Shown here: positions 40,741 through 50,457 of the stretch, in pieces
How positions within the stretch are numbered: the stretch's first letter is position 1
Layout of the letters: each line of letters begins with the position of its first letter
Notes under the pieces: model-generated
Database searches by the model: none
Seen by the model: the letters and a program-made list of their open reading frames with translations, nothing else
What the model was told of the DNA's origin: nothing
Assembly (NCBI GenBank): GCA_018266375.1
Contig: JAFEAO010000008.1
Location: forward strand, 117,427 to 181,426
Direction: 5' to 3'
DNA length: 64,000 nucleotides
Source: Bdellovibrionales bacterium
GTDB lineage: Bacteria > Bdellovibrionota > UBA1018 > CAIMNF01
Position numbers and translations under genes: made by a program

Positions 40741-42198
40741 TTAATGCTTCTTACGGTAAATCACCATCGGGCTCGCCCACTGACGTGAGCGCACTTCGAG
40801 GCGGTCGTAACTGCTCGGATTTTTTAACCTCAACACGAATTTCGATTCTAGCGCTTGATCGACCAAGATCACGTCGCCATCGAGGACTTCGGGCGCATTG
40901 GATTCGCCGTAATAACCGGCTTGCTTAAATTCGCCCAAGACATACGGAAGCGGCCACGTAAATGTGCTGATGATTTGAATTCGCTCGTTAGCAAACAACT
41001 CGGGCCTCGCCCGGGCTTCGTTGATGATCTCATTGAGCGGCACCATGAAATCACGAAAGGTCTGACCGTAAATATATTTGTGCCCTTCCTGATCCGGATT
41101 CACAAAAGCGGCATCCCAAGATTGGTAAGCGGAGACGCTGTAGCCCGCAAACAAGCAGGCCATGACCGCGTATTTTTTGGATTTTGATTCCAGCCACTTG
41201 TTGAGCCAGTATGCCGAAACGAGGATCAATCCCCAGTAGTAACTGAGCACGCACCACGGTGTTTTGTAATTCACGATCGAGTACGCAAGCCACATCCCCA
41301 CCGACACAATGCTCGCGAGACGTACTTCGGACGGTACCTTCTTGATACAGAACGGAGCAAGGATAAGCCCCAGCATCGCCATCCATTCGAACTCGGTCAT
41401 GAGGTCAACCCAGTACATGAACGGTTTGCCGTGCCCATTCCCCTTCGATCCGGTATCGCCCCACATCGCGAATGCGCGGAAGAAGTTCATGAATCCGTTT
41501 TCATCGCGTCCAAGCGCGCTGTAGATGATGTAGATCATCAGGATCGAAGCGCCGATCACGGAGCCGAAGCCGATCCAAAAGTTTTTCGACGAGAGCTGCG
41601 ATTTTATGTTGGCAAAAGCGCGTTTGAACGACCAATCGCATTCCAGGATCTGGGTCATCACTTCGGCGATCGCGAGACTCGCTATGTACATCACGAAGTT
41701 CTCTTTCAAACACGCCATCGCGCCCATCGTGACGCTGAGGCCAGTCACGATCGACCAGTTAAACGGCTCCGACCGCAAACGTAGCCAATAATAAAAATAA
41801 AGAATACACGCGAAAGCGAACATCATCTCGTGGATCGCGTAGCGAGAGTAAAAAACCATCGCCGGACTGACAGCCAGAAAAAACATCGCCGCCCACATCC
41901 CCTTGTTGCCGATCCATTTACGGAACAGCACCGGAGTCGCCGTCACCAGCATCCCGAAAATTAAAGGCGTGATGCGAAGGACCTCGACACTGCGACCGAA
42001 AATCTTGGTGAAGAGCGTGAGGAAATAGAAAAAAAGCGGACCGTGATAGTTACCCGGATCGTACTGATAGAATCCGCGATTCAAAATGCCGTCGACGAAC
42101 CAACCGTTGACTGCCTCGTCGTGATGCGGAGGCCGAATCCCGAGATCGTAAAAGCGAAAAGCCAATAAAATCACAAGTAGCACGATGCGGATGATCAT
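40741..42198 (-). CDS. GT-C-type membrane glycosyltransferase-like protein (TIGR03663 type)
   Basis: A 485-residue protein with about ten membrane helices. IRPPHHDEAVNGWFVDGIL puts an acidic DEA motif in the first loop, as in GT39-like enzymes. GNYHGPLFFYF and NYKTPWCVLSYY match the TIGR03663 (GT-C, Agl23-like) family. It would move a sugar from a lipid carrier on the periplasmic side; the acceptor is unknown. It is divergent from a second GT-C-like gene across 29 bases, so the two probably share control. Confidence 0.8.
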   Translation of the reverse strand: MIIRIVLLVILLAFRFYDLGIRPPHHDEAVNGWFVDGILNRGFYQYDPGNYHGPLFFYFLTLFTKIFGRSVEVLRITPLIFGMLVTATPVLFRKWIGNKGMWAAMFFLAVSPAMVFYSRYAIHEMMFAFACILYFYYWLRLRSEPFNWSIVTGLSVTMGAMACLKENFVMYIASLAIAEVMTQILECDWSFKRAFANIKSQLSSKNFWIGFGSVIGASILMIYIIYSALGRDENGFMNFFRAFAMWGDTGSKGNGHGKPFMYWVDLMTEFEWMAMLGLILAPFCIKKVPSEVRLASIVSVGMWLAYSIVNYKTPWCVLSYYWGLILVSAYWLNKWLESKSKKYAVMACLFAGYSVSAYQSWDAAFVNPDQEGHKYIYGQTFRDFMVPLNEIINEARARPELFANERIQIISTFTWPLPYVLGEFKQAGYYGESNAPEVLDGDVILVDQALESKFVLRLKNPSSYDRLEVRSRQWASPMVIYRKKH

Positions 42199-42227
42199 GC
42201 TCTAATGCTAATAGAGGACCCCCAAAC

Positions 42228-43865
42228 ATGAAACCCCTTTTAGGTATTTTTGCGCTATCGATCTACCTGGTTGTATGTTGCGGGTCATTTCTCGAGTGGG
42301 ACCCAAACGGCAACCTCATCGCTCATAGCTACTCGGTCTGGGGTGACTGGTCCGCCCACTTTACTTTTATCGAAAACATGCGGCAAAGAGGCCTGCATTG
42401 GCTCGCGGGCGACAACCCGGTCTTTGCTGGCGCGCCATTTCAATATCCATTCTTAAGCCACCTGATCACGGCCGGATTCGGGGCGGTTTTGGGAATGAGT
42501 ACGATCACGGTGACCGAATGGACGAGCCTCCTGCTCCTTTTCTTCGCTCCGTTTTTTGTGTACCGGGTTTACAAACAATTCGGCTTGAAACCCGTCACCG
42601 CTTTCGCGTCGACCGCGATGTTTTTCTTGGTCGGTGGCTATCAGTGGATGGGCCTCATCAACTCTGACTCATTCAAGGCTACCGATCCACTCACCAATCA
42701 ATTCGATGCTGGATCCGTCTTCACTCAATTCGTTTGCTTCGAGTTTTATCCGCAGCGCGCGTTTTTGTTCGGTCTGATGATGCTCACCGGTTTCGGGTTC
42801 ATGGCCTTGAAGGCGCTCGAGGCCGGCAAGTTTACCCGGAAGACGGCGATCATCACGGGTCTTGGGTTCTCGCTCCTGGCGTTGACCCATGTGCACAGCT
42901 ACATTGCGATTGCCGCCTTTTTGATCTTCTATTTTGTCTTTAAGCGGGATTGCAAGACGTTTATCTACTCGCTCGCAATCGCGGTCCTCGGCTGCGCAAG
43001 CCTTGCATTCTTGCTCTTGCGTAACCGCGTTCCTGAGTTTTCGCTCTCTTGGGATTTTTGGCTTCCAGGCTGGGCGACCAATTCTCAAACCGGCTTAAAG
43101 ACCGCAAGTACGATGAACCCGATCCTGTTTTGGGTTTTGAACACCGGGCTTTATTTGCCGATGGCTTGGACGGGATTTTGGTTTGCCAACAAAGATACCG
43201 AATCCTATCCGCTCGCTCGCACTTGGTTCGGAGCCGGGATGTTTTTGTTCGTGCTCGCCAACATCTTTAACCTGCAGCCGTACTGGTACGACAATCTCAA
43301 GACCTTTACGTACGCGTTTTTCTTTTTTGCACCGTTTATCGGCGTGCTCTTCGAAAAGCTGATACCGATGCACAAAACGATGTACGCCGTCGTGCTCGCG
43401 GCATTCGGCGCGCAAATTTGGTCGGGAACGGCGGACTTGAATTTTCTTCGCACCAAACATCAGGGCACGACGTTTTTTAACGCGTACGAGTTTTCGATCG
43501 CCGAAGAGTTCAAACACCTTCGAAACTCGCCGGACGACCTCGTGCTCTTCAGTCAACGCCACAATCATTGGGTGACTTGTCTCGCGGGCAGCCCCGTCGT
43601 GATGGGCTTCACCGGTTGGCTTTGGTCGTGGGGCATCTCTTACGGTGCGCGCGAACTCGAAGTCAACGAAATGCTCTTGGGCGGAACCCGGGCGCTTGAA
43701 CTCCTTAAAAAATTAAACGTAGGTTACGTCGTTTTAAATGCCGGCGACCGCGTCGGGCAGAATCCGGTCAATCTTGATTTCTTCCGGACTCACTTCTCAC
43801 GCGTGCTGAATCGCGACGGCTGGGAAATCTTTGCGGTGAGATCTCCATCGACATCCGTTCGCTGA
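42228..43865 (+). CDS. Large polytopic membrane protein, glycosyltransferase-like
   Basis: A 545-residue protein with about eleven hydrophobic segments. The first periplasmic loop reads WGDWSAHFTFIENM, with Asp in the GT-C position, and HSHVHSYIA-type His residues lie mid-protein. Overall layout is that of GT-C (PMT-like) enzymes, but no named family is recognised. A soluble C-terminal domain (~430-545) follows. Its 3' end overlaps the convergent comEC gene by 76 bases. Divergent pairing with a GT-C gene supports a glycosylation role. Confidence 0.68.
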   Translation: MKPLLGIFALSIYLVVCCGSFLEWDPNGNLIAHSYSVWGDWSAHFTFIENMRQRGLHWLAGDNPVFAGAPFQYPFLSHLITAGFGAVLGMSTITVTEWTSLLLLFFAPFFVYRVYKQFGLKPVTAFASTAMFFLVGGYQWMGLINSDSFKATDPLTNQFDAGSVFTQFVCFEFYPQRAFLFGLMMLTGFGFMALKALEAGKFTRKTAIITGLGFSLLALTHVHSYIAIAAFLIFYFVFKRDCKTFIYSLAIAVLGCASLAFLLLRNRVPEFSLSWDFWLPGWATNSQTGLKTASTMNPILFWVLNTGLYLPMAWTGFWFANKDTESYPLARTWFGAGMFLFVLANIFNLQPYWYDNLKTFTYAFFFFAPFIGVLFEKLIPMHKTMYAVVLAAFGAQIWSGTADLNFLRTKHQGTTFFNAYEFSIAEEFKHLRNSPDDLVLFSQRHNHWVTCLAGSPVVMGFTGWLWSWGISYGARELEVNEMLLGGTRALELLKKLNVGYVVLNAGDRVGQNPVNLDFFRTHFSRVLNRDGWEIFAVRSPSTSVR

Positions 43866-45451
43866 AAATCAAAAGTCAACCACTCACGAAGTCCGGCTAA
43901 GCGCTCCAACGTAGACGGATGCGGATGATGGTAAGCATTTTTTCGCCCGACCGAGAGCCAGATTCTTTCGGGCCTGAGCCAAGCTAGAAACTCCGGGCCG
44001 CTTGAATACTTTGATCCATGATGACCGAGCTTCCAAATCCGGTGCGGAAACATCGCTAGGGCGTCCGAAAATTTGTGCGCGAATTCAATTTCCTGAGATT
44101 GATCGCCGTCGCCTAAGCCCAAATAGACCCGGTCTTGCGCGAGCGGGATTACCACGCCCGCCATCAGATCGTTTCCAGAATGCCGATCGGTTTGAGAGCG
44201 AAGCCACGCGAGCGTTCCCGACTGAAAACAGCCGGAAGAGACAATTTTTGTATCTGGACTTTCTTGCTCGATTTCACGGGCGAGTCGAGCACCCTCCTCC
44301 ACTTTCCAATGTTCGTGAGCGGTTTCAATGCAATTCACGCGCATCCACGGAAGCAAGCGCCTGAGCCCCCGGACATGATCCGCGTCCAAATGCGTAAGCA
44401 CGATCGCATCCACGTGATCGATCGAGTATTCAAATTCTTTTTCGATCCAGTCCGAGCTTCGAAGTCCGATCTCGGGCCCGACGTCGACCATTTCAGCCCG
44501 CGCCGGCGTACGAACGAGCAACGAATCCCCTTGCTGGACGTTGAGCTGTGCGATCATCGAAGGCTCCGGGAGTAACAGCCGCAGGCCCAACGCCGCGACG
44601 ATCAATCCAGCGCGAAATCGAGGATATACGACAGCGGCCATCGCAAAACCGACGGCCACGGTAATTCCCACTCCTGTGACACCGACCGGGCCCGGCGTGT
44701 GATCCGCAATCCAGACCAGTGCATCCATCATCCATTGCCACATACGAAGCAACGTCGGTGCAATCTCATTTGTCAGTAGGAGCGACAGTAACGACGCCGG
44801 ATAGAGAATGTGCGCCAAAAGTGGCAGCGTGAGCAAACTATAAACCGGCGTCATCCACGAAATCCGGTGATGCATCACGAGATCAAGCGGAGCGGTCAGA
44901 ATCCACGAGCCCACCGATAGTGCGACGTGAGTCCAGATCGGGGATGGCGTGTCCGAAGACCGGCGGCGCTCGACTCGCTCCAGTGCCAGCAGTGCTCCCG
45001 CAATCGCAAGATAGTAATGCGCCTTTCCCCCACCGAAATCAAAAACCCAATCAAAGATAAGCGTGGCCGCCAGAGGTGCCAGCACCCGGAACTTCGCACC
45101 CTGCTCGCGCCCCCACTTTCGAATCATAAAGGTCACCAGCGGTCGAGCAAACCCAGGTCTAAAATCTTGGAGCCACCAAGCCCAAGCGAGCAACGCAAGA
45201 GCAAGCGCGAGTGCAGCGCGTTTCATCCATTTCAGGTCCAGCTTCAACCACTCCACAAGCGGAAACACCCACAGCTCCACCGTTTCCAAAAAAGCATAGA
45301 GGTGAATTCCGCTCGTCGCATACAAATGCACGACACCGTAGATCCTAAAAACGCCTTCCTCCGAATCGACGGGACGCTCGTTCCAAAATAAGCGGTGGAG
45401 AAGCGAATACGGATCGTCCTGCCAAGGCATTGACTGCGGTTTTGCAAGCAT
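43790..45451 (-). CDS. comEC: Short ComEC/Rec2-type DNA uptake protein
   Basis: About 553 residues from ATG 45451. HLYATSGIHLYAF matches the ComEC competence domain entry (H-x-SGxH), followed by several membrane helices. The C-terminal metallo-beta-lactamase-like domain has LTHLDADHVRG, KLGHHGSKYSS and VGRKNAYHHPHPSTLERL. Full-length ComEC has an N-terminal OB-like domain (DUF4131) and about 750 residues; that part is missing here. Upstream ATGs at 45481 and 45607 would overlap the J-domain gene's promoter or coding. ComEC forms the inner-membrane channel for transforming DNA. Confidence 0.82.
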   Translation of the reverse strand: MLAKPQSMPWQDDPYSLLHRLFWNERPVDSEEGVFRIYGVVHLYATSGIHLYAFLETVELWVFPLVEWLKLDLKWMKRAALALALALLAWAWWLQDFRPGFARPLVTFMIRKWGREQGAKFRVLAPLAATLIFDWVFDFGGGKAHYYLAIAGALLALERVERRRSSDTPSPIWTHVALSVGSWILTAPLDLVMHHRISWMTPVYSLLTLPLLAHILYPASLLSLLLTNEIAPTLLRMWQWMMDALVWIADHTPGPVGVTGVGITVAVGFAMAAVVYPRFRAGLIVAALGLRLLLPEPSMIAQLNVQQGDSLLVRTPARAEMVDVGPEIGLRSSDWIEKEFEYSIDHVDAIVLTHLDADHVRGLRRLLPWMRVNCIETAHEHWKVEEGARLAREIEQESPDTKIVSSGCFQSGTLAWLRSQTDRHSGNDLMAGVVIPLAQDRVYLGLGDGDQSQEIEFAHKFSDALAMFPHRIWKLGHHGSKYSSGPEFLAWLRPERIWLSVGRKNAYHHPHPSTLERLAGLREWLTFDFQRTDVDGDLTAKISQPSRFSTREK

Positions 45452-45456
45452 GCGAC

Positions 45457-45486
45457 TTGCGGTGCACGAAGCAGGCCACATATAAT
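45457..45486 (+). promoter_or_regulatory. Candidate promoter of the J-domain gene
   Basis: TTGCGG (45457-45462), 18-base spacer, consensus TATAAT (45481-45486). The ATG at 45497 is only ten bases past the -10, implying a transcript with almost no leader. Confidence 0.5.
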
Positions 45487-45496
45487 AGACAAAGAC

Positions 45497-45931
45497 ATGA
45501 ACCTGAAATGGGTCGCCGACCATTTTCAAACGATTCAATTCCTGATCATCATCGGCACGATCATTTTTGCGTGGGTCACATTTAAATCTCCCGGGCGCGG
45601 AAGCCAATTCCGCAATCGTGAGGCCGATCGGGCCGATCTTGAAAAATTTAAAACCGATTCGGGACTGGCCGACGCCAGGTTTCGAAAAAGCCCTCCTCCG
45701 CTTTCCTTACCCGGCGTCCGTATCTCGGGCGAACCGCATGAAATCTTGGGAATCCGTGCTGATGCCAACGAAGAAGATGTGATGAAGGCATACAAGGACG
45801 CGATCAAACGCTACCATCCCGATAAAATTCAGGGTCTGGCACAGGATCAAATCCAGTTTTATCAAAACGCATCGGCAAAGATCAACGAAGCCAAAGATGC
45901 GATGATCAAAAAAATTCGTGGGACGGCGTAG
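45497..45931 (+). CDS. Membrane-anchored J-domain co-chaperone
   Basis: A 144-residue protein with an N-terminal membrane helix (QFLIIIGTIIFAWVTF, about 13-28), a polar linker, and a C-terminal J domain (about 80-144). The J domain reads PHEILGIRADANEEDVMKAY then IKRYHPDKIQ; HPD is the DnaK-activating motif. The layout is DjlA/DjlC-like, facing the cytoplasm. It lies divergent from comEC and 29 bases before the YifB-like gene, likely co-transcribed with it. Confidence 0.88.
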   Translation: MNLKWVADHFQTIQFLIIIGTIIFAWVTFKSPGRGSQFRNREADRADLEKFKTDSGLADARFRKSPPPLSLPGVRISGEPHEILGIRADANEEDVMKAYKDAIKRYHPDKIQGLAQDQIQFYQNASAKINEAKDAMIKKIRGTA

Positions 45932-45960
45932 CTGGCACTTCGCTTGCAGCCAAAGCGGTC

Positions 45961-47505
45961 ATGCAAGTTTTTTCCTGGATCTATGATGGCGTTACCCCAA
46001 AGCTGATTCGCGTCGAGTATCATGCGCGTTTTCAAATTCCGAGTTTCTCCGTACTCGGATTGCCCGGGCCTGAAATTCAAGAAGCGCGTGAGCGAATCGT
46101 CGCCGCATTCCACGCATCCGAAATCGAATTTCCTAAAAAGAAAATCATCATTAATCTCGCACCCGCATCTATTAAAAAGTGGGGTACCGGGCATGATCTC
46201 GCGATCGCAACGGCGATCCTTCAAGCTTCGATCGAGATCCGCTGGCCAAAGACCCTGCTCGCTTGGGGCGAACTCGGACTCGATGGCAAAATCAAACCGC
46301 GCGGACAAATGGCCGCACTCATCGAACTTTTGCTCGAGACTCCCATCGGCACGCTTTGTCTTTCGCCCGAGGATGCCGAAGAGCTAACCGAACTTTTAAG
46401 TTGGCGGCAACAGCAGGGACTCGAACTCCCGCATCTCGATCACGTTGTCGTTCTCTCTCACTTGCGGGAACTCATTTCTAGAGTGAAATCCCCGCCCATG
46501 TTCCGAGTCGAAGAGATTCCGGCGCTTCCGCTCGAACGAGCCGCAACTCCTCACCTTCTCCCGCTTCCTCGCGCGCTCGCACGCACTTTGGAAATCGCCA
46601 TCGCTGGACGGCACCACCTGCTGCTGCTTGGACCCAAAGGCATCGGCAAATCTCAGTCTCTCGATTGGTTAAAAGTTTTAACCCCATCCGCTCACCCTCG
46701 CTTTGGCTGGATGCGGGCCCTCCGCGATCCGGCTCAATCTCCACGAACCCTGCAGGCGACTCCGTTCCGCCAGGTCCACTCCCAGATCCGACCGGCGCAC
46801 TTGCTAGGTTCGTGGAGATCCCATCGATTGGAATCGGGCGAGCTTGCGCTCGCGCACGGCGGTGTGCTCATCGCCGACGAGTTTCTAGAATGGCCGCGCG
46901 ATACGCGTGAGTGCCTGCGTGAGCCTCTGCAAAATCGAAAATTCTTTTTGAGTCGCGTGCAAGGCAAGGTGTCGATCGACTGCGACTTTCAATTCGTCGC
47001 CACCGGCAACCTCTGCCCTTGCGGAGGATTGCCTCCGCGGTTTTACGGATTCACCCCGCTCCCGGCCGAGCGGCTCAAAAAATGGCGTTGCCGTTGCCGT
47101 CCCAACGACGTCGATCATTATCTATCTAAGCTCTCCGGCCCGATCGGAGACCGCATTGATCTCGTTACCGTTCTCTACGATTTGCCTGATCCGCGAGAAC
47201 CGGCGCGACCGGCCGACGAGCTCGCCGCGAGGATCGGCAATGCTCAGGCATTCGCGCAGGATCGTTGGGCTCAGCTCCCGAATGATTTGTCGCCGATCAT
47301 GATCGAGTCTCAACTCCCGAGGACAGCAGCGGTCAAGCGTTTGCTCGAACGCACTCCAAGCCTGCGGTCACGCCATAAAATCGCGCGAATCGGTTTTACC
47401 CTTCAAGCGCTCGAGCAAAGTTCGGAACTCAAAGAAGAGCACCTCTTTGAAGCGTCCGTTTACCGTTTTATGGAACACATGTCGGCATTGGAGTCGGCGT
47501 TGTAA
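45961..47505 (+). CDS. comM: ComM/YifB-family Mg-chelatase-like AAA ATPase
   Basis: A 514-residue protein. The N-terminal YifB domain has FSVLGLPGPEIQEARERIVA and KKIIINLAPASIKK. Walker A is LLLGPKGIGKSQSL, Walker B GGVLIADEFLEWP, and FQFVATGNLCPCGG is the Mg-chelatase-type segment, with a C-terminal helical domain. ComM promotes branch migration in natural transformation. It lies next to comEC, which supports a competence role. Its 3' end overlaps the convergent small lipoprotein gene by 38 bases. Confidence 0.87.
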   Translation: MQVFSWIYDGVTPKLIRVEYHARFQIPSFSVLGLPGPEIQEARERIVAAFHASEIEFPKKKIIINLAPASIKKWGTGHDLAIATAILQASIEIRWPKTLLAWGELGLDGKIKPRGQMAALIELLLETPIGTLCLSPEDAEELTELLSWRQQQGLELPHLDHVVVLSHLRELISRVKSPPMFRVEEIPALPLERAATPHLLPLPRALARTLEIAIAGRHHLLLLGPKGIGKSQSLDWLKVLTPSAHPRFGWMRALRDPAQSPRTLQATPFRQVHSQIRPAHLLGSWRSHRLESGELALAHGGVLIADEFLEWPRDTRECLREPLQNRKFFLSRVQGKVSIDCDFQFVATGNLCPCGGLPPRFYGFTPLPAERLKKWRCRCRPNDVDHYLSKLSGPIGDRIDLVTVLYDLPDPREPARPADELAARIGNAQAFAQDRWAQLPNDLSPIMIESQLPRTAAVKRLLERTPSLRSRHKIARIGFTLQALEQSSELKEEHLFEASVYRFMEHMSALESAL

Positions 47506-47932
47506 GCGTGCCACATGACCCGACAGTACAAGAGCTCGTGAGCGTCGGGTCGTACATGCAAGCGCAAATCGCGCTCGAGCAACCTATGACCGAGCGGCTT
47601 AAATTCAAAGTCGTGGACACTCCTACCTGACAGACGTTCCACGCGGTGTAAACCCAATCCGTGGTGGTTTGCTTACACATTTCCCATCCGGTCACCGGGT
47701 AATAGCACACTCCTACACCCCCGGTCGGAAAAGTCTGCCAAGCCGTACTGCAATTTGCGTATGTGTCGCCGACGCAGTCGTTGTAGGTGTTGTACTGGCC
47801 AAAATAGGTGCAGTCGTAAGATACCGTACCGGTACCAGTTGCCGCATTGATTTCCCTCTCGGTCTCCGCCATTTTCTGGAGATCGCAACCGGCGAGCGTC
47901 ATCGCAATGAGGAGAGCTGCCAGAAACTTCAT
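47468..47932 (-). CDS. Small cysteine-rich lipoprotein, last of the lipoprotein operon
   Basis: A 154-residue protein with lipobox LAGC (MKFLAALLIAMTLAGC, Cys16) and about 14 Cys in a Thr/Ser-rich, otherwise unrecognised mature chain (TAWNVCQVGVSTTLNL). Asp at +2 after the lipidated Cys would retain it in the inner membrane in E. coli; the rule may differ here. The ATG overlaps the stop of the 854-type gene (ATGA). Its end is antisense to the last codons of comM. Confidence 0.68.
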   Translation of the reverse strand: MKFLAALLIAMTLAGCDLQKMAETEREINAATGTGTVSYDCTYFGQYNTYNDCVGDTYANCSTAWQTFPTGGVGVCYYPVTGWEMCKQTTTDWVYTAWNVCQVGVSTTLNLSRSVIGCSSAICACMYDPTLTSSCTVGSCGTLTTPTPMPTCVP

Positions 47933-50457
47933 GGGAGATCAACCGGATTACCGCAGAAACGGATGTTTGGAACCGCCGGGTTCAAGAAAGGCTCGAGGTG
48001 GCCCGATCGATTGGCGCCAGCCATGATATTGGTCAAGACCGGAAGGCCGTTCACGATCCCACAGCATCCGCTCATCGGAATCCTCGCTCCGATTTTTGTC
48101 GGATCCGGGTTGACCGAGTACTGACAAGAAAAGGTCCGGTCTTTCAGCAAGTCCTGTTTGAGCATGCTATCGATGTCCGTGTCTTCGGCTTGAAGCGGGA
48201 ACGTCCGATCGGCTTGATTGGCGTCAAAAGTTACGGTGCGATCGCAGGTGTTACGGACACCGGAAACCGGAGCCAAATACGTCGAGCAAGTCGCATAGTC
48301 GCCCGCGCTCGTCGAGCCGAGGCTCATCAAACAAATATCCGACGCTCCGGTGCTCGTACAAGAGTTGTTGGCATCGAGATTGGTCGCCGCTGCCGCATTA
48401 TCATGCGAAGTATAGTTCTGCACAGGCGCCCACGTTTTGACCGAAGCAACCGACTGGTTATATGGGGCAACGTGATAGTTCACCGCTTGGTTTTGAATCG
48501 TCGCGCCCAATGGTTTTTTGCGGCTGTTGAGTTCGACCCAATATGGGTTTTGAGTCGGGTACGACATCGTACACCAGCCCATGGTGTTTGCATCCTGATT
48601 ATAGAAGTGCATCGGCGGCTCCAGGTAAGGATCGGCAACCGGCACACAAGCTCGGAAGGAAAGATCTTCAACGTAATTCGGTGACCACGGATCGACCGGC
48701 TTGATATGAACCTCGTTCAAACTCAGACTCCGCGTTCCGATCGCGATCGAATCGATACGGCTTTGATGTGTCGTCACCAATTTTACGTTTGAAGGCGCTC
48801 CTAAGGTTTCTTCGACCATCGGAATTGCTGCCGAACAGGATGGACCGGTAAAACCACCCGGAGTACCGTCGCGGTCAAAGCGAGGAAGAGCGAGTCCGTC
48901 CGGGTTCACTGAAGACACGCAGTTGCCCAAAAGATCCTGCTTGCAGTATTTTGTAGTGCTCACATAAGCCGGACGCGCCCAGTATTTTCCGGCGGCCAAG
49001 CCGTCCGCATTGGACGCTTGCATGTTCGATTGGAAATCAAAAATGTCGGCTCCTGGGCGAGTTCCGTCACGGTGAACCACGCCTTCATGATCGAACCACG
49101 CGAAGTTACAAGGCTTAGGTCCGAAGATTTGAGCGCCCGTCGGTACACCGGCCGGATCCACCACCAAGCGATCGGCAACATACACTTCGTCGGCTTCGGT
49201 ATTGCCGGCTTCCACCGCACCATTTGCCTGATAAGTCGTCGGATAAATTGCGCGGAACCGGCGCAAACGCACCATCGGGCGCACGCGTCCGTTATTATCG
49301 GTCAGAGTACCGCAAGTTCCGGCCGGGAGTGGCGGTTTCGCGTAACCCAAACACTTAATAATGATCCCACGTTCGTTCAGGCGTTTAGTCGTATCTTCGT
49401 TTGTACATCCGTCGGAAACGCTATTGGCATCTCCAGCCTTATATAGGATGGTTCCGGCGCGGACTCCTACGCTCCACTCGCTCGAGTAGGTCGTCGCCAG
49501 AGCGAAGGTCGAATCGAGAGGCCAGTACTTTCCTTTTTCGGCGCTTGGAATTGAGTTTCCCGCGCTGTAACGAATGGATTCCACGACTTTCGGACAATCA
49601 TAGTAGGTGTTGGTGGAGTTGATCTCGCCCAACTTGTCCGAACGTATATATAGATTGCGATAGTAGCTCTGCGCCGAAGTCCCGCTTCTCAGGGTCGCGC
49701 ACTGACCTGCGGTTGTTCCGCCGTTGACGCCGGTACAAAATTTATTTGCGATCAAAGCGGTCGTTGTAATGGTGGCGCCTGTGCCCGATCCATCGTCTAC
49801 CGAATTTTGTACGAATTGGTTTTGAATCTCAAAAGTCGACTGGCGCTTGCTGTAACAGCTATAACGATGAATATTACGGAATGGTGTTAGCGTATCATCC
49901 AAGAAATCGCCGTTTGCCGTCGTCACGGTCCCCTTTTTGTAGCCGATGGATTGAACGCTCAAACCCGACACATTGGGTGCGACCTGAACAATATTCATCC
50001 GAACCGTAGTACCGGTAGCGACCTCGTTCCAAAAGGATTGAGTCATCTGACATTTTACGAGACCGCTCTGAACGGTGGCGATGTCCAAGCGTTTACTGCG
50101 CGACACGGATGTGTTGTTGCCACCGACCGTATTCACTTCCGTCCATGAAAGTTCGCACTTACAAGGTTTATCCGCAGAGCCACTCGCGCCGCAATAAGAA
50201 GTCAGAGGAGTAAAACCCGCGCGACCCACATCCACCGACAAACTCAATTCCAAATCCGGAGTCGCTCCTCCCATCCCGGCCAGGGTCGCAAGCGAGACGT
50301 TTTTCAAAACATGGGTATAGAAGGTGTTGTCGGTCAAATAAGCGGGATTGTTCAGCGAAGTGACGCCGCGATTCATCGAGGAGATCTTGGTACACGCGCC
50401 TGCGAGAACCAACAATCCTAAAGCGAGAATGTTTGCTGCACTCCATCGTTTAGTCAT
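47929..50457 (-). CDS. Large cell-envelope lipoprotein, paralogue of the 50450 gene
   Basis: About 842 residues from ATG 50457, giving a lipoprotein signal (MTKRWSAANILALGLLVLAG then AC). The mature chain is Cys-rich and strand-rich. TSYCGASGSADKPCKCELSW parallels DNYCGDAASPCLCEYTY in the protein encoded just upstream, and both follow with RCANQ/KCQMTQ-type segments and QCRKHEF/SCYSKRQSTFEI, so the two are paralogues. No family is recognised. The start overlaps the previous stop by eight bases. Confidence 0.72.
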   Translation of the reverse strand: MTKRWSAANILALGLLVLAGACTKISSMNRGVTSLNNPAYLTDNTFYTHVLKNVSLATLAGMGGATPDLELSLSVDVGRAGFTPLTSYCGASGSADKPCKCELSWTEVNTVGGNNTSVSRSKRLDIATVQSGLVKCQMTQSFWNEVATGTTVRMNIVQVAPNVSGLSVQSIGYKKGTVTTANGDFLDDTLTPFRNIHRYSCYSKRQSTFEIQNQFVQNSVDDGSGTGATITTTALIANKFCTGVNGGTTAGQCATLRSGTSAQSYYRNLYIRSDKLGEINSTNTYYDCPKVVESIRYSAGNSIPSAEKGKYWPLDSTFALATTYSSEWSVGVRAGTILYKAGDANSVSDGCTNEDTTKRLNERGIIIKCLGYAKPPLPAGTCGTLTDNNGRVRPMVRLRRFRAIYPTTYQANGAVEAGNTEADEVYVADRLVVDPAGVPTGAQIFGPKPCNFAWFDHEGVVHRDGTRPGADIFDFQSNMQASNADGLAAGKYWARPAYVSTTKYCKQDLLGNCVSSVNPDGLALPRFDRDGTPGGFTGPSCSAAIPMVEETLGAPSNVKLVTTHQSRIDSIAIGTRSLSLNEVHIKPVDPWSPNYVEDLSFRACVPVADPYLEPPMHFYNQDANTMGWCTMSYPTQNPYWVELNSRKKPLGATIQNQAVNYHVAPYNQSVASVKTWAPVQNYTSHDNAAAATNLDANNSCTSTGASDICLMSLGSTSAGDYATCSTYLAPVSGVRNTCDRTVTFDANQADRTFPLQAEDTDIDSMLKQDLLKDRTFSCQYSVNPDPTKIGARIPMSGCCGIVNGLPVLTNIMAGANRSGHLEPFLNPAVPNIRFCGNPVDLP

